From assembly GCA_016630955.3 (NCBI GenBank), contig CM049990.2, forward strand, positions 434,001 to 498,000: a stretch of DNA of 64,000 nucleotides, read 5' to 3'. A program made the position numbers and the translations under genes. Of the stretch, positions 22,153-31,049 are shown piece after piece (the stretch's first letter is position 1; each line of letters starts with the position of its first letter). The DNA is from Didymella arachidicola. Its lineage: Eukaryota > Ascomycota > Dothideomycetes > Pleosporales > Didymellaceae. The notes below the pieces were generated by a model. It saw nothing but the letters and a program-made list of their open reading frames with translations, did no database searches and was not told the DNA's origin.

Positions 22153-23493
22153 ATGCAGCATACGATGATCACACCAGAGACAACTGCAGCACTAGCAAAG
22201 TTCATTGACAACGCTACACAACGGTCAACGAGTAGCCCTGGATTGCCAGCCGCCCTTGTCCACATCATCGACCCGAAAAACAATGTCCTTTTCTCCCATG
22301 GATCCAGCCCCGATGTGTCACCAACCTCGTCCTCAATCGCCATCATCCAATCCCTAACCAAAGTCATTGGCGCAATAGCATACACACAGCTCTTTGAGCG
22401 TGGTCTCGCAACTCTCGACGACCCCACGACCATAACCACTTTCCTCCCCGAACTCGCAGCGAAAAAAGTATTGACAGGCTCCAGCACCGACCCAGAGACC
22501 GGGAAAAGACTCTGGCACTTCGAAGAAAGAACCAACGACATCACAGCACGAATGCTACTGAACCACACCTACGGCGGCGGGCACACATACTTCAACACCC
22601 TCCTGCTCGAATATATCCACGACCTAGGCGAAGCCACATGGACCAAAACAAACGAAGCCACCGACCCCTACGGCACACTCCTCGCAAGCCCACTACTATG
22701 GCAGCCCAGCACGCACACAAACTACGGGCAAGGACTCGACTGGATCGCCGTGCTCATCGAGCGCATCACTAAGAAACCACTACACGCCCATCTCCAGTCG
22801 ACCATCTTCGACCCCCTAGGCCTGCAGGAAATCGGCTTCGAACCAACCTTCGGCGGCACCGTCACGTCACAGCCTCACAACGCGGGGAAATTCTGGCCAA
22901 GGAAGATACGGCACGGCTTAGAATTCACCACGCTCGACGCCGCAGCGCCAGAAGTAGTGCGGCGCGACGACGCGTTCCCTCAAGGGGGTTATCACACCGG
23001 GTGTCTGGGAACGGGCCTAGTCGCCAGTGCAGCAGAGTACACGCGTCTCCTTTCCGTGCTGCTGCCGCAGAATGCCGGCGTGGATCCCGTGTCGGGGCGT
23101 CGTGTGCTCTCAGCCGAGTCTGTTAAGGAAATCACAAGTCCGCAGCTCCCTGCGCATCTGAGGAACGATTCTCGTAGTTTGCCTGTTTCGGATGCGCTTC
23201 CTATTCTGCTGCCTGTTGATCTGGCTTCGGAGCAGCTTGATCCTGAGGGGAGCTATGGGCTTGGGTGTGGGGTTCAGGGCGCGGATAGAGTGCTTCGAGG
23301 GGGGAAGAGAGGGAGGAGAGGGGGGAGTGTGTATTGGTATGGTGCGACGAACTGTGAGGCTTGGGCTGATGGGGCGAGCGGGATCGTGGTAGCTGTCTGG
23401 GGGAATTACTATCCGTGGAACGAGAAGGTTTGGATGGATTTTGTGGCCGAGGTCGAGGGTATTGTTTACGAGGCTTTGAAAGCGGAGGGGTAA
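22153..23493 (+). CDS. Beta-lactamase-fold serine hydrolase (class C/esterase type)
   Basis: Single exon, 446 residues from the ATG at 22153; the frame is open to 22057 but the extra residues look unlike the family. The catalytic Ser-x-x-Lys motif is SLTK (Ser67, Lys70), inside IAIIQSLTKVIGAIAYTQLFERG, the typical start of helix 2 of the fold. The likely Tyr motif is HTNYGQGLDWIAVLIERI with Tyr191. LLNHTYGGG at about 135-143 corresponds to the conserved LLxHTSG block of this superfamily. No signal peptide is evident. Fungal members include esterases, amidases and acyltransferases such as LovD; the substrate cannot be told here. The C-terminal 120 codons are G-rich on the coding strand, unlike the C/A-rich first two thirds. 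Confidence 0.85.
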   Translation: MQHTMITPETTAALAKFIDNATQRSTSSPGLPAALVHIIDPKNNVLFSHGSSPDVSPTSSSIAIIQSLTKVIGAIAYTQLFERGLATLDDPTTITTFLPELAAKKVLTGSSTDPETGKRLWHFEERTNDITARMLLNHTYGGGHTYFNTLLLEYIHDLGEATWTKTNEATDPYGTLLASPLLWQPSTHTNYGQGLDWIAVLIERITKKPLHAHLQSTIFDPLGLQEIGFEPTFGGTVTSQPHNAGKFWPRKIRHGLEFTTLDAAAPEVVRRDDAFPQGGYHTGCLGTGLVASAAEYTRLLSVLLPQNAGVDPVSGRRVLSAESVKEITSPQLPAHLRNDSRSLPVSDALPILLPVDLASEQLDPEGSYGLGCGVQGADRVLRGGKRGRRGGSVYWYGATNCEAWADGASGIVVAVWGNYYPWNEKVWMDFVAEVEGIVYEALKAEG

Positions 23494-24016
23494 TGCTAGA
23501 GAAGTAGTTGGTTGTATTCCACCTCGGTTCTGTAATCTTCTGTTACCTCGCTTGGCTCTTCTAGCTAGTTCTCAGAAACAGACGTTCACTTCAATACTAG
23601 CGTAGAGTCGAATCCCGATCTCAGCCGAGTGCCTTGTTGTGTGCGATAGTGAGCAGCTGGCTGGAGTAGTTATTTGAACTCATGGGATCCCTGTAGAGTA
23701 CGCATTCAGCCTACAAGACCGAGAAATCGATAATCGTCTCGTCGTACGCTAGCTATCGATGAAGGCCCTTTCGAACATGCCTCTGCTGGCCCTCCCCTGT
23801 TGGTCTCAATTAAAGTGTTCTTCATAGAAACCTTCGCCAAACCAGCCTAGCCTGTGAGCAGTAGCGTTTGTACTGCCTGTCCTCTGTCCCGCCTGCGTTG
23901 CAGGTGTGTCATGAGTCTTTGCGTAGCCCTGCCTTGGACGAGGCCGGGGGGTAGCATTCATGCGGCCTCCACTCCATGCTACTGTATTCTGCTTTGTGTT
24001 TGCCGCCTTCTCAGCT
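23494..24016. other. Intergenic between convergent genes
   Basis: 523 nt of 3' flanks. No gene or RNA recognised. A B-box-like GAGTCGAATCCCG near 23608 lacks the rest of a tRNA. Confidence 0.4.
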
Positions 24017-25190
24017 TCAAATCATCAAATCCGGGTCTGGCTGCCACAAGTAAAAGTCGCGGTCTGCACTGGCCAACAGATTTGTTCTAGGGTTGTAACC
24101 CACAATAGCCCCTCGTCCATGCCCGGGTAGCTTCTCCATAGGCTCGAGGACGTTGTTTGGCGATGCCGCTTTCGAGATGTCCCACACTAAGAGGCCATCA
24201 TCTCCACTCCCGCCGATGAGGTAACGACCATCAGGGGTGACACAGACATCGCCCTGTCCGACAGCTGGAGTGTTGCCATTCGACTTGTGAGAGGTGTGGC
24301 CGCCGCGGGATACGCCCGGTGTAAGGCGGCCTGAAGAACCGCCCTTACGGTAGCAGAAGTGCGTAATATCGCCAGAGAAGGCATCAAGCACAAAGTGACC
24401 GCTGTCGTTGGTTGCAACAATCAAGCTCTTGCCATCGTTGGTAAACTCGATCTTGGTCCACTGACCCTTTCGCCCACCAAGGAATCGTTGCTCGAGCTCC
24501 TGCAGATCGAAAGTGGCAAAGGGCGGCTTGTCGTAGTTGCGGATGTCGTAGAGAAGTATGGTCTGGGTGTCGGCCGAGGCAATTGCGATGACGGTCGCCG
24601 AAGGATCATAGACGGCGAGGTAGGGCTTGTGCAGGTTGAGACGGCCAACGTGGTTCGGCGATTGCAGGTTCCACAGACGGACGGTGTTGTCTGCCGAACA
24701 GGAGATGAACGTGTCAGACGATGGACACAACGAGATGGAGGTCACTGTGTCTTCGTGGCCCTTGAAGTAGCGAATGTACGAGTTGTCGTGTGTGGAGAGG
24801 AAGCGCAGGGTGTCGTCGACCTTTGTGCTGGCGTAGATGATGCTCTGCGCATGGTGTGAGAAGCGCGCCAGGTGCACGCCGTACTTTTGCGACTTGAGCT
24901 CTTTGGCATGCTTTCCTTCCTTGCAGTTGTAGATCTGGAGCGTGTCGTCGTCGCGCGCCACTATTGCGAGCTCGCCGGTGTCGTCAAAGTCGAGCGAGGT
25001 GATGGAGGTGCCGGAGCTGCTGGACTTGAAGCGCTGCACACCTGTTAGGATTGCGCGCTCTGAGAGGACAGGGCAGGTGGGAGAGACTCACTCTTGCTGG
25101 TCGGAAGCTCGATATGACGTCGCTGACTTTCTGCGTCGGTGGCCCTGCCGGCGGGGGCGGAGGGCCGGGGGTTGCTGATCCAGTCGCCAT
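24017..25190 (-). CDS. SWD2: WD40 protein Swd2/WDR82 (COMPASS subunit)
   Basis: Two exons (25092-25190 and 24017-25033) give 371 residues. After a Pro-rich N-terminus comes the Swd2 start DVISSFRPAR, then WD repeats: SLDFDDTGELAIVARDDDTL, FSHHAQSIIYAS, YFKGHEDTVTSISLCPSSD with CSADNTVRLWNLQS, and a final GHGRGAIVGYNPRTNLLASA. The last repeat ends DRDFYLWQPDP. Swd2 is a subunit of the Set1/COMPASS histone H3K4 methyltransferase and, in yeast, also of the 3' end cleavage/polyadenylation factor. The Ser/Gly-rich insert KGGSSGRLTPGVSRGGHTS between repeats is disordered. The exon join uses donor GTGAGT and acceptor GTGTGCAG; the nearer acceptor AACAG would break the frame. The gene is divergent from the mitochondrial carrier. 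Confidence 0.93.
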
Positions 25191-25660
25191 GGTGGTGTGC
25201 AGAGGCAGGCGCTGTCGATGCCCTCAGCACTTTGACCTTTGGGACTTTGGCTGTGGGACTGACTTGGCTCGGCGCGTCGCGTGTCCACGAGCAAACGCGC
25301 GCAGCTTCGAAATGTTAAGCCGCGGGAGAGCGCAGATCATGGCGGTGGACCCTGCCTGCATCATCGCTCCGACCTCGGCCGTACGAAAGGTACGGATTTG
25401 CGATTATTCATGCTCGCTCGCTCGCTGCTAGCGACCGTTGGCACATCAATCGCCAATTGACACGGACTCTCCGGCATCAGCCTCCCTCACGCTCCTTTGC
25501 CTGTCGCCGTCATCCTCCGCACAGCTCCACGGCCGCCGTCTGCTCGTCGTAGAAGCCCCCAGCACCGCACATCCGGAATCGGAAATATCGAAGCGCTGTC
25601 ACAGCTGTCACAACCGGCACAGCCGTCACACCCGGCACAGCCGTCACAAAAGGGGCCATC
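25191..25660. other. Divergent promoter of SWD2 and OAC1
   Basis: 470 nt between the two ATGs. Contains a C/A-rich imperfect tandem repeat just upstream of the carrier ATG (listed separately). Confidence 0.5.
25597..25652 (+). repeat. Imperfect 18-bp tandem repeat in carrier leader
   Basis: About three copies of a unit close to CCGGCACAGCCGTCACAM, with a partial copy CTGTCACAGCTGTCACAA at the left. It ends just before the OAC1 ATG at 25661, so it is probably transcribed as 5' UTR. Confidence 0.65.
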
Positions 25661-26695
25661 ATGTCCACAACGCTGGGGTAGGCGTCGCCGGTGGGGTACG
25701 AGGTGTCCCGCAGAAGCTGACCTGTGCAGGTCGTTCATTGCCGGAGGAATCGCAGCATGCGGTGCGGTGACGGTGACGCACGGCTTCGAGACAGTCAAGA
25801 TCAGGCTGCAGCTGCAAGGCGAGCTGCAGTCGAAAAAGGCTGCCCCGCGCATGTACAAGGGCGTTTTCCATGGCGTCAAGGTCATTCTCTCCAACGAAGG
25901 GCCGCGCGGTCTGCTGCGCGGTATCAACTGCGCCTACGTCTACCAGATGACGCTCAACGGCTGCCGGTTAGGCTTCTACGAGCCGCTGAGAGCTGGTGTC
26001 ACCAAAGCCATCTACCACGATCCTACAGTGCAGTCGTTCGGCGTCAACATCTTCTCAGGCGCCGCATCAGGTATCCTGGGAGCCGCCGCTGGATCGCCAT
26101 TTTTCCTCGTCAAGACACGCCTGCAATCCTACTCGCCGTTCCTTCCCGTAGGAACACAGCACAACTACGCCGGCGCCGTCGACGGCATGCGTAAGATCTA
26201 CAACAGTGAAGGGATAAAGGGGCTGTACCGCGGTGTAGGGCCGGCCATGGTGCGCACCGGTTTCGGCAGCTCGGTCCAACTCCCAACATACTTCTTCGCA
26301 AAGAGGCGGTTAGTGAAGCATCTCGGTCTGAAGGAGGGCATGCCTCTGCACATTGCCAGCAGCACGGCCAGTGGTTTTGTGGTTTGCTGCGTCATGCACC
26401 CTCCAGACACCATCATGTCACGCATGTACAACCAGACCGGCAACCTGTACAGCTCGGCTTTTGACTGCCTATACCGTACCATCAAGACAGAGGGCATCAT
26501 GGCGATGTACAAGGGCTACTTTGCGCATCTGGCCAGAATCTTGCCGCATACAGTACGTCTACACAGCAGAGCTTGAGCATTCGAATCGCTAACAGGACTT
26601 AGATTCTCACCCTTACCCTCGCCGAACAGACAAACAAGTACATGCGCAGAGTGGAGAGCCGCTTCGGGTTCACAGGCAGCAAAGCCGCCATGTGA
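25661..26695 (+). CDS. OAC1: Mitochondrial carrier, oxaloacetate/sulfate type
   Basis: Three exons (25661-25677, 25730-26552, 26603-26695) give 310 residues. The first exon is only 17 nt and encodes MSTTL plus part of Gly6, joined to SFIAGGIAACGAVTVTHG. It is a three-fold repeat carrier of the inner mitochondrial membrane. Repeat signatures are HGFETVKIRLQ (the usual Pro is Gly), SPFFLVKTRLQ and HPPDTIMSRMYNQ, each followed later by a G-rich EG/GLYRG-type motif (NEGPRGLLRG, EGIKGLYRGVG, EGIMAMYKGYF). These fit the Oac1 subfamily, which in yeast transports oxaloacetate, sulfate and related anions; the substrate here is inferred. The last exon ends GFTGSKAAM. The longer unspliced frame starting at 25497 has no carrier-like N-terminus and is rejected. 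Confidence 0.92.
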
Positions 26696-26956
26696 AGGGA
26701 CACTGCCATTGCACAATATACACATAATGTACAATATTTCCACGTCCATTGAATTGCATAGCGCATTGGGGTTGGCCGGCAGGCACAGAATTCTAGGTTT
26801 ACTGAGGATCAGGCAAGTCCTTTCGAGCGCACACGGCATTGCGGTGCGTCCGTGTAGAAAGCTGATACTCCAAGACGACAAGACTCTCCAGACATCCGAA
26901 TCTGTCACGAATGCACATGAAGAACGCCTGAGCTCCATACTCTCTTCGTCATCTCG

Positions 26957-28677
26957 CTACGCATCTTCGTCCCAGCCGTCAGGCAGCCATCCTATGGGCT
27001 TCGGCTTCCATAACTCAATCACTTTCTGCGGCCCCCGAATCTTCTCCTCAATACTAACAGTAGCAGCAGCAGTAGCTTCTGCCGGTCCATCTTCCCCAGC
27101 CGACGCCTCTTCACCAACACTCTCTTCCTCATCTCGCAGATCGACCTCCATCTCATCTTCCTTGTGCTCCTTCTCCCCCTTCTCCGCCGCACCTCCACCA
27201 CTCCCATTCTCAGCACGACTCGCATCCAAAATCGCACCCCACATGTCCTTCTCCCCCTCCTCCAGCGTCCCCACAATCCCCTCCGCGAGCCGCAGATTCC
27301 ACGTCCCAAGCTCCGTCACACACTCCCCCAGCACCTTCTCCCTCACCGCGCGTTCAGCGCTGCCGCGCACCTCCCTCCACTCCCGGTCAACCAGCATATG
27401 CACCGCCCACTCGCACAGGGCCTCTCTATGCGCCTCGCTCCTTGCGGCATCATTCATTTCGGCGACGACAAGGGCGAGCAGCGCGGGGAAGAAGGTCGGG
27501 CTTCGTAAGCAAAACAGGCGGAGGAAGAGCGACCAGACGAGAAACGCGCCTTGCATGGTACTCCCTGGTTTCCTATCCGCCGGCACGATGCTGGCGCTTG
27601 GTTCCGCAACAAGGAGGTTCAGCAGCGCGTTCTGCGTCGCCGTCGACGGCAGCGTGGTTCCTCCGCTGGGCGCGAAGCGGAGCGTGTACGTTGACCACGC
27701 TGTCGCTGCGGAAGTGCAGAGGTCAGTGCGCCGCTTGGCTTTGATCTCCTGTTTACGGCTTCTCACGTAGGCCTTGAGGATGCTGTGGAGGCGGTCCACG
27801 TTGCTCCCGGTGCTGGCTTCGGTTTCTGGGGAAGTCAGCAAGGGAGCTAGCCCGAAGGCGTGGTCCAGCTGCGTCCAGTACCAGTCCCAGAGCCAGCTGA
27901 GCGCGGTGTGTGCGGCGCGTTTGAGTTCCGCGAGACACGGCATGTGGCGGTGGACGATGCAGTGGCGGACTTCGAGCAGGGAAATGGGCGGCTGGAGAGC
28001 TTTGCCGGGTGGGAACCATGAGGGGCGATCGCGGGTTAGATCGATTTGTGTGTCGAGGTAGCCGGTGATGAACCTGTGATGTTGTCAGGGCAAGGCATAG
28101 TGGTGGAGAAACTGGGGTGGCCGTCGAAAGGTAAGAATGTTTGTTTTTGGGATGGAACAGGAATGCATCAGGAAATAGGTTGAGGTAGGTGTAGACATGT
28201 TCAATCGACAGGACTGCATGAAGGGCCTACAAAGTAGAGATAGTTCGATGCGATATGCAGTGACGACGTAGAGTGGAGGAGGATATAAGGCTGAACAGAA
28301 CGATAAAGCGGAGATGAGATGTCACGACATTGATGTATCGGGTCCTACCTTGATATCGCCGTCGCATAGAGCAGCCTCGTAGCATTATGCCCGAGTGTGC
28401 CCAGCTCATCCTGCAATATCACATCGATGATATCAGCCGTTGACTCCAGCAACAACGGTAGACTCTCATGTCTCGCCCGCCATGCAAGTACCTACCTCTC
28501 ATCAGCCCTACACCCTCACAATTATATTTCATCAACCACCATGCTACGAACCTTGTTCACAGCACCTTGTCTTCGATCGGCACTATCTTCATCGAGTCGA
28601 TACAGGTCTCGTCGAAGCTGAATCAGCTCCTGCCTATCGCGCCACGGCGTCACAACGAAACACGAGCACGGCTCCAT
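26957..28677 (-). CDS. LAS1: Las1, pre-rRNA ITS2 endonuclease
   Basis: Three exons (28552-28677, 28349-28491, 26957-28073) give 461 residues. The start has the Las1 signature VVTPWRDRQELIQLRRDLY. Exon 2 carries VLAWRARHESLPLLLESTAD, continuing IIDVILQDE. Exon 3 begins RFITGYLDTQ and has the HEPN nuclease motif LLEVRHCIVHRHMPCL (Arg126, His127, His131), matching the RHxxxH active site of Las1. The C-terminus is acidic and ends WKPKPIGWLPDGWDEDA, also typical. With Grc3, Las1 cleaves ITS2 in 27S pre-rRNA during 60S subunit maturation in the nucleolus. The introns are 60 nt and 275 nt; the second is the longest in the window. The exon 1-2 acceptor GAGAGGTAG and both phases fit. Confidence 0.93.
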
Positions 28678-29984
28678 AGCAGCTGAGCTTACTCGCAGAG
28701 ACTGTTAGCATGTATACTCGCAATCAACACCTGACCTGGTCCCAAGCGTGCAGTACCTAGTCGTAGTCCTGCTGCGATTGGCCAGCGCAATCGTCGCATC
28801 CAACGCCGTTTCGAGGAACGAAATTTCAAGCACGTGAGCACGCGCTCGCTGCAAAGATTCGCCGGGCACATCAGCCTTATCGATAGCGTACCTTGACAAG
28901 CGAGTCGTGCACCAAATATCAAACACGGAGCGCCCGCGCGGCGTCTTGCTCAGCGCTGCAATGTGAGCTCGGGCCGTTCACCATGAGCGGCGTGGCTGGC
29001 GTCATGGCCCTCGTCAGGCGTGCCGTCACGCTGGATTTCCAGAACCTTTTTCCCTCCTCAGAATCTTACTTGGCGCGAAAAAAAACCGCGCTAGCGACGC
29101 GGGCTGCTAGTCGCCGTGTGAGGACCGTGGGACGGAGAATGAGCTGGCGCGGCCCTGGCGAAGCGGTTCTTGGGAGCCGGGAGATGAAGTGTGTGGGCTG
29201 GGCTAGTGCTTGAGAGGCACAGAGGATTCTGACCTCGGTGCAAGGCGCGCAAGGTTTCACGTCAGACGCGCGCTAGCGGGCAGGAAGCCCAGGTACTTGT
29301 CGCAATGTACCTCCTGATAGATGAATCAGAGGCAGGTATGGCGGAGCCCAAGATCGCCTGCAGTGACATGCACGACGTGCAACGGCATTCCGCAAGCAGC
29401 GTTTCCACGGCCGTGCATCGGTCGCTTTGGAGTTGGTGAGACGCATGCGGCAGACGTCAAAGGTCATGGCCTGTCGTAGCCTGTCGTGTTCGTGATTGGT
29501 ATTGGCGCGCTCGTACTGACTGCCGGTCCTTCGGCGAGCGTCCGGGTGCTGTGATTCCTTCTGCCGCTGGCTGCGGTCCTGCAGCGGGGGCATGTCCGTG
29601 AGCATGTCCCGGATCATAGTGGAGAACGCGGACATGACGCCGATATGAAATTAACTTTGATTTTGCGCATGTATGGTACGATTGTGGATGTGGTGCAACA
29701 ACCGTGAAATGCAACGCGTAGACATTGTGGAAGGGGTAGTGGAGCAGATGCTGATCATCTTTTCACGACAGTTGAGGTCAAGGAGGCATAGGTGCGCACG
29801 GTGTTTGATTAAGCTTCTTGTTATTTGCTGTGTTGTATTGTACAACTCATCTGACCTCTGATTGAGCGATGGTGCCATGCCGGCAAGGGGTATCTGTGAA
29901 GCGTTCTATGTCCAGAATTGAAATGGCTAAAATGCCTCGCGGTGAATGTATGGTCCTTCTCTAGGACATTGTTACAGGTAGTGC
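28678..29984. other. Intergenic: LAS1 promoter and 3' flank of the next gene
   Basis: 1.3 kb. Frames at 28893-29213 (plus) and 29273-29635 (minus) are the best but show no domain. The minus frame 29273-29635 starts with a plausible MSAFSTMIRDMLTDMPP but soon becomes Arg-rich and random-looking. No repeat or RNA recognised. Confidence 0.4.
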
Positions 29985-31049
29985 TCAACGCAGCCAGCCA
30001 TATCCGAGCCCAGCGTCCTGCACTGGTACGTTCGGCTTCAATTGCTGGAACCACCATTCCTTCGATACAGTCTCGTCGTCGTCAAAAAAGAAACTGTGGC
30101 CTTCCATGCTTCCAGGTGTCTGGGCTTTGACATAGACAGGAAGTTGCATTTGCTGACTCTGTGGGTTTGTTGCAGGAAGTGGTGGAGAGGGTTCGTCCAT
30201 GCTGGCTTCTGAGCTTGCGTCATCGTCATCGTCATCGTCGTCTTCAGCCTCAGGTGGTTGCCAGGTCTCCTCAAGCTTCAGTCCTTTGCCAGTAGCCTCG
30301 ACTAGACCACCCCAATTCGAGGTCGGGTCTGGAGCGTCGTACAGACCCATGCCAACCAGCTCCTTGCCATCGTCTTGCTCGTTCATCTCGTCGTCCTGAT
30401 CGGAGGGATGTTGTATGGGCAAAAACTCCGCAGATCCATTCTGTGAATCCATGAAGGTTTGTGCTTGGTTCTTCTGGGCCCACTGTTGCAGGTACCACGG
30501 AAGAGGCTCGGTAGTGGGAGTGTTGATAGCTGAGTGTGCGTAGGACTGAGTCTGTGGAGGGACACCCTGCCAGCTGTAGTCCGATTCATCTGATCCTCGG
30601 TGCGTTTCATGACCGGCCAGATAAGTTTGATAGTTCGCCAGCGAGTCGTACATGGAGTTCCGTGTCGACAGAGAGTAGAAGTCAGATCCGTGGCCAGAAT
30701 TTCTAGACGGTGCATGCCAGGACCATTCTTGTTGGGTAGGAGACGCTGCATATGCGGACGAACGTGGTGCGAACCACTGATTTGATGATGGGTGCCAGCT
30801 CACGGGCCTGGTCGGCTGTGGACGTTCTTCGATTTCATCCTCCGAATCTTCGATTCCGAACATCATTTTGTAATGGTCGTCTAATGTGGCATATAGTTTA
30901 GGCTCTGTAGTCGTCTTTCTTCTCTCCATGGTCCTTGGGCTGTTATGATGGCTCTTTGGCTTTTCGACGCGAGAAGAACGGGATAGCTGAGTAACTGAAC
31001 TCCGTGACGCTCTTCGTGGAAGTTGGGAATTCAGCATATGACTGGACAT
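29985..31049 (-). CDS. Acidic hypothetical fungal protein
   Basis: Single exon, 354 residues from the first ATG at 31049. The N-terminus is basic and Ser-rich (SQLPRRASRSSVTQLSRSSR). Then come a DDHYKMMFGIEDSEDEIEE segment and a long polar region rich in Ser, Gln, Trp and Tyr. A compact block ELVGMGLYDAPD and ATGKGLKLEETWQPPEA is followed by a run of eight Asp, then FFFDDDETVSKEWWFQQLKP and the C-terminus GLGYGWLR. The GMGLYD...GKGLKLEETW block looks like a conserved motif, and I recall it from other fungal hypothetical proteins, but no function is known to me. No membrane segment or enzyme motif. Likely nuclear or cytosolic and largely disordered. Confidence 0.75.
   Translation of the reverse strand: MSSHMLNSQLPRRASRSSVTQLSRSSRVEKPKSHHNSPRTMERRKTTTEPKLYATLDDHYKMMFGIEDSEDEIEERPQPTRPVSWHPSSNQWFAPRSSAYAASPTQQEWSWHAPSRNSGHGSDFYSLSTRNSMYDSLANYQTYLAGHETHRGSDESDYSWQGVPPQTQSYAHSAINTPTTEPLPWYLQQWAQKNQAQTFMDSQNGSAEFLPIQHPSDQDDEMNEQDDGKELVGMGLYDAPDPTSNWGGLVEATGKGLKLEETWQPPEAEDDDDDDDDASSEASMDEPSPPLPATNPQSQQMQLPVYVKAQTPGSMEGHSFFFDDDETVSKEWWFQQLKPNVPVQDAGLGYGWLR

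Noticed and set aside
23600..23625. B-box-like GAGTCGAATCCCG suggesting a tRNA
   Set aside because: No matching A box, acceptor stem or anticodon arm at the proper distance.
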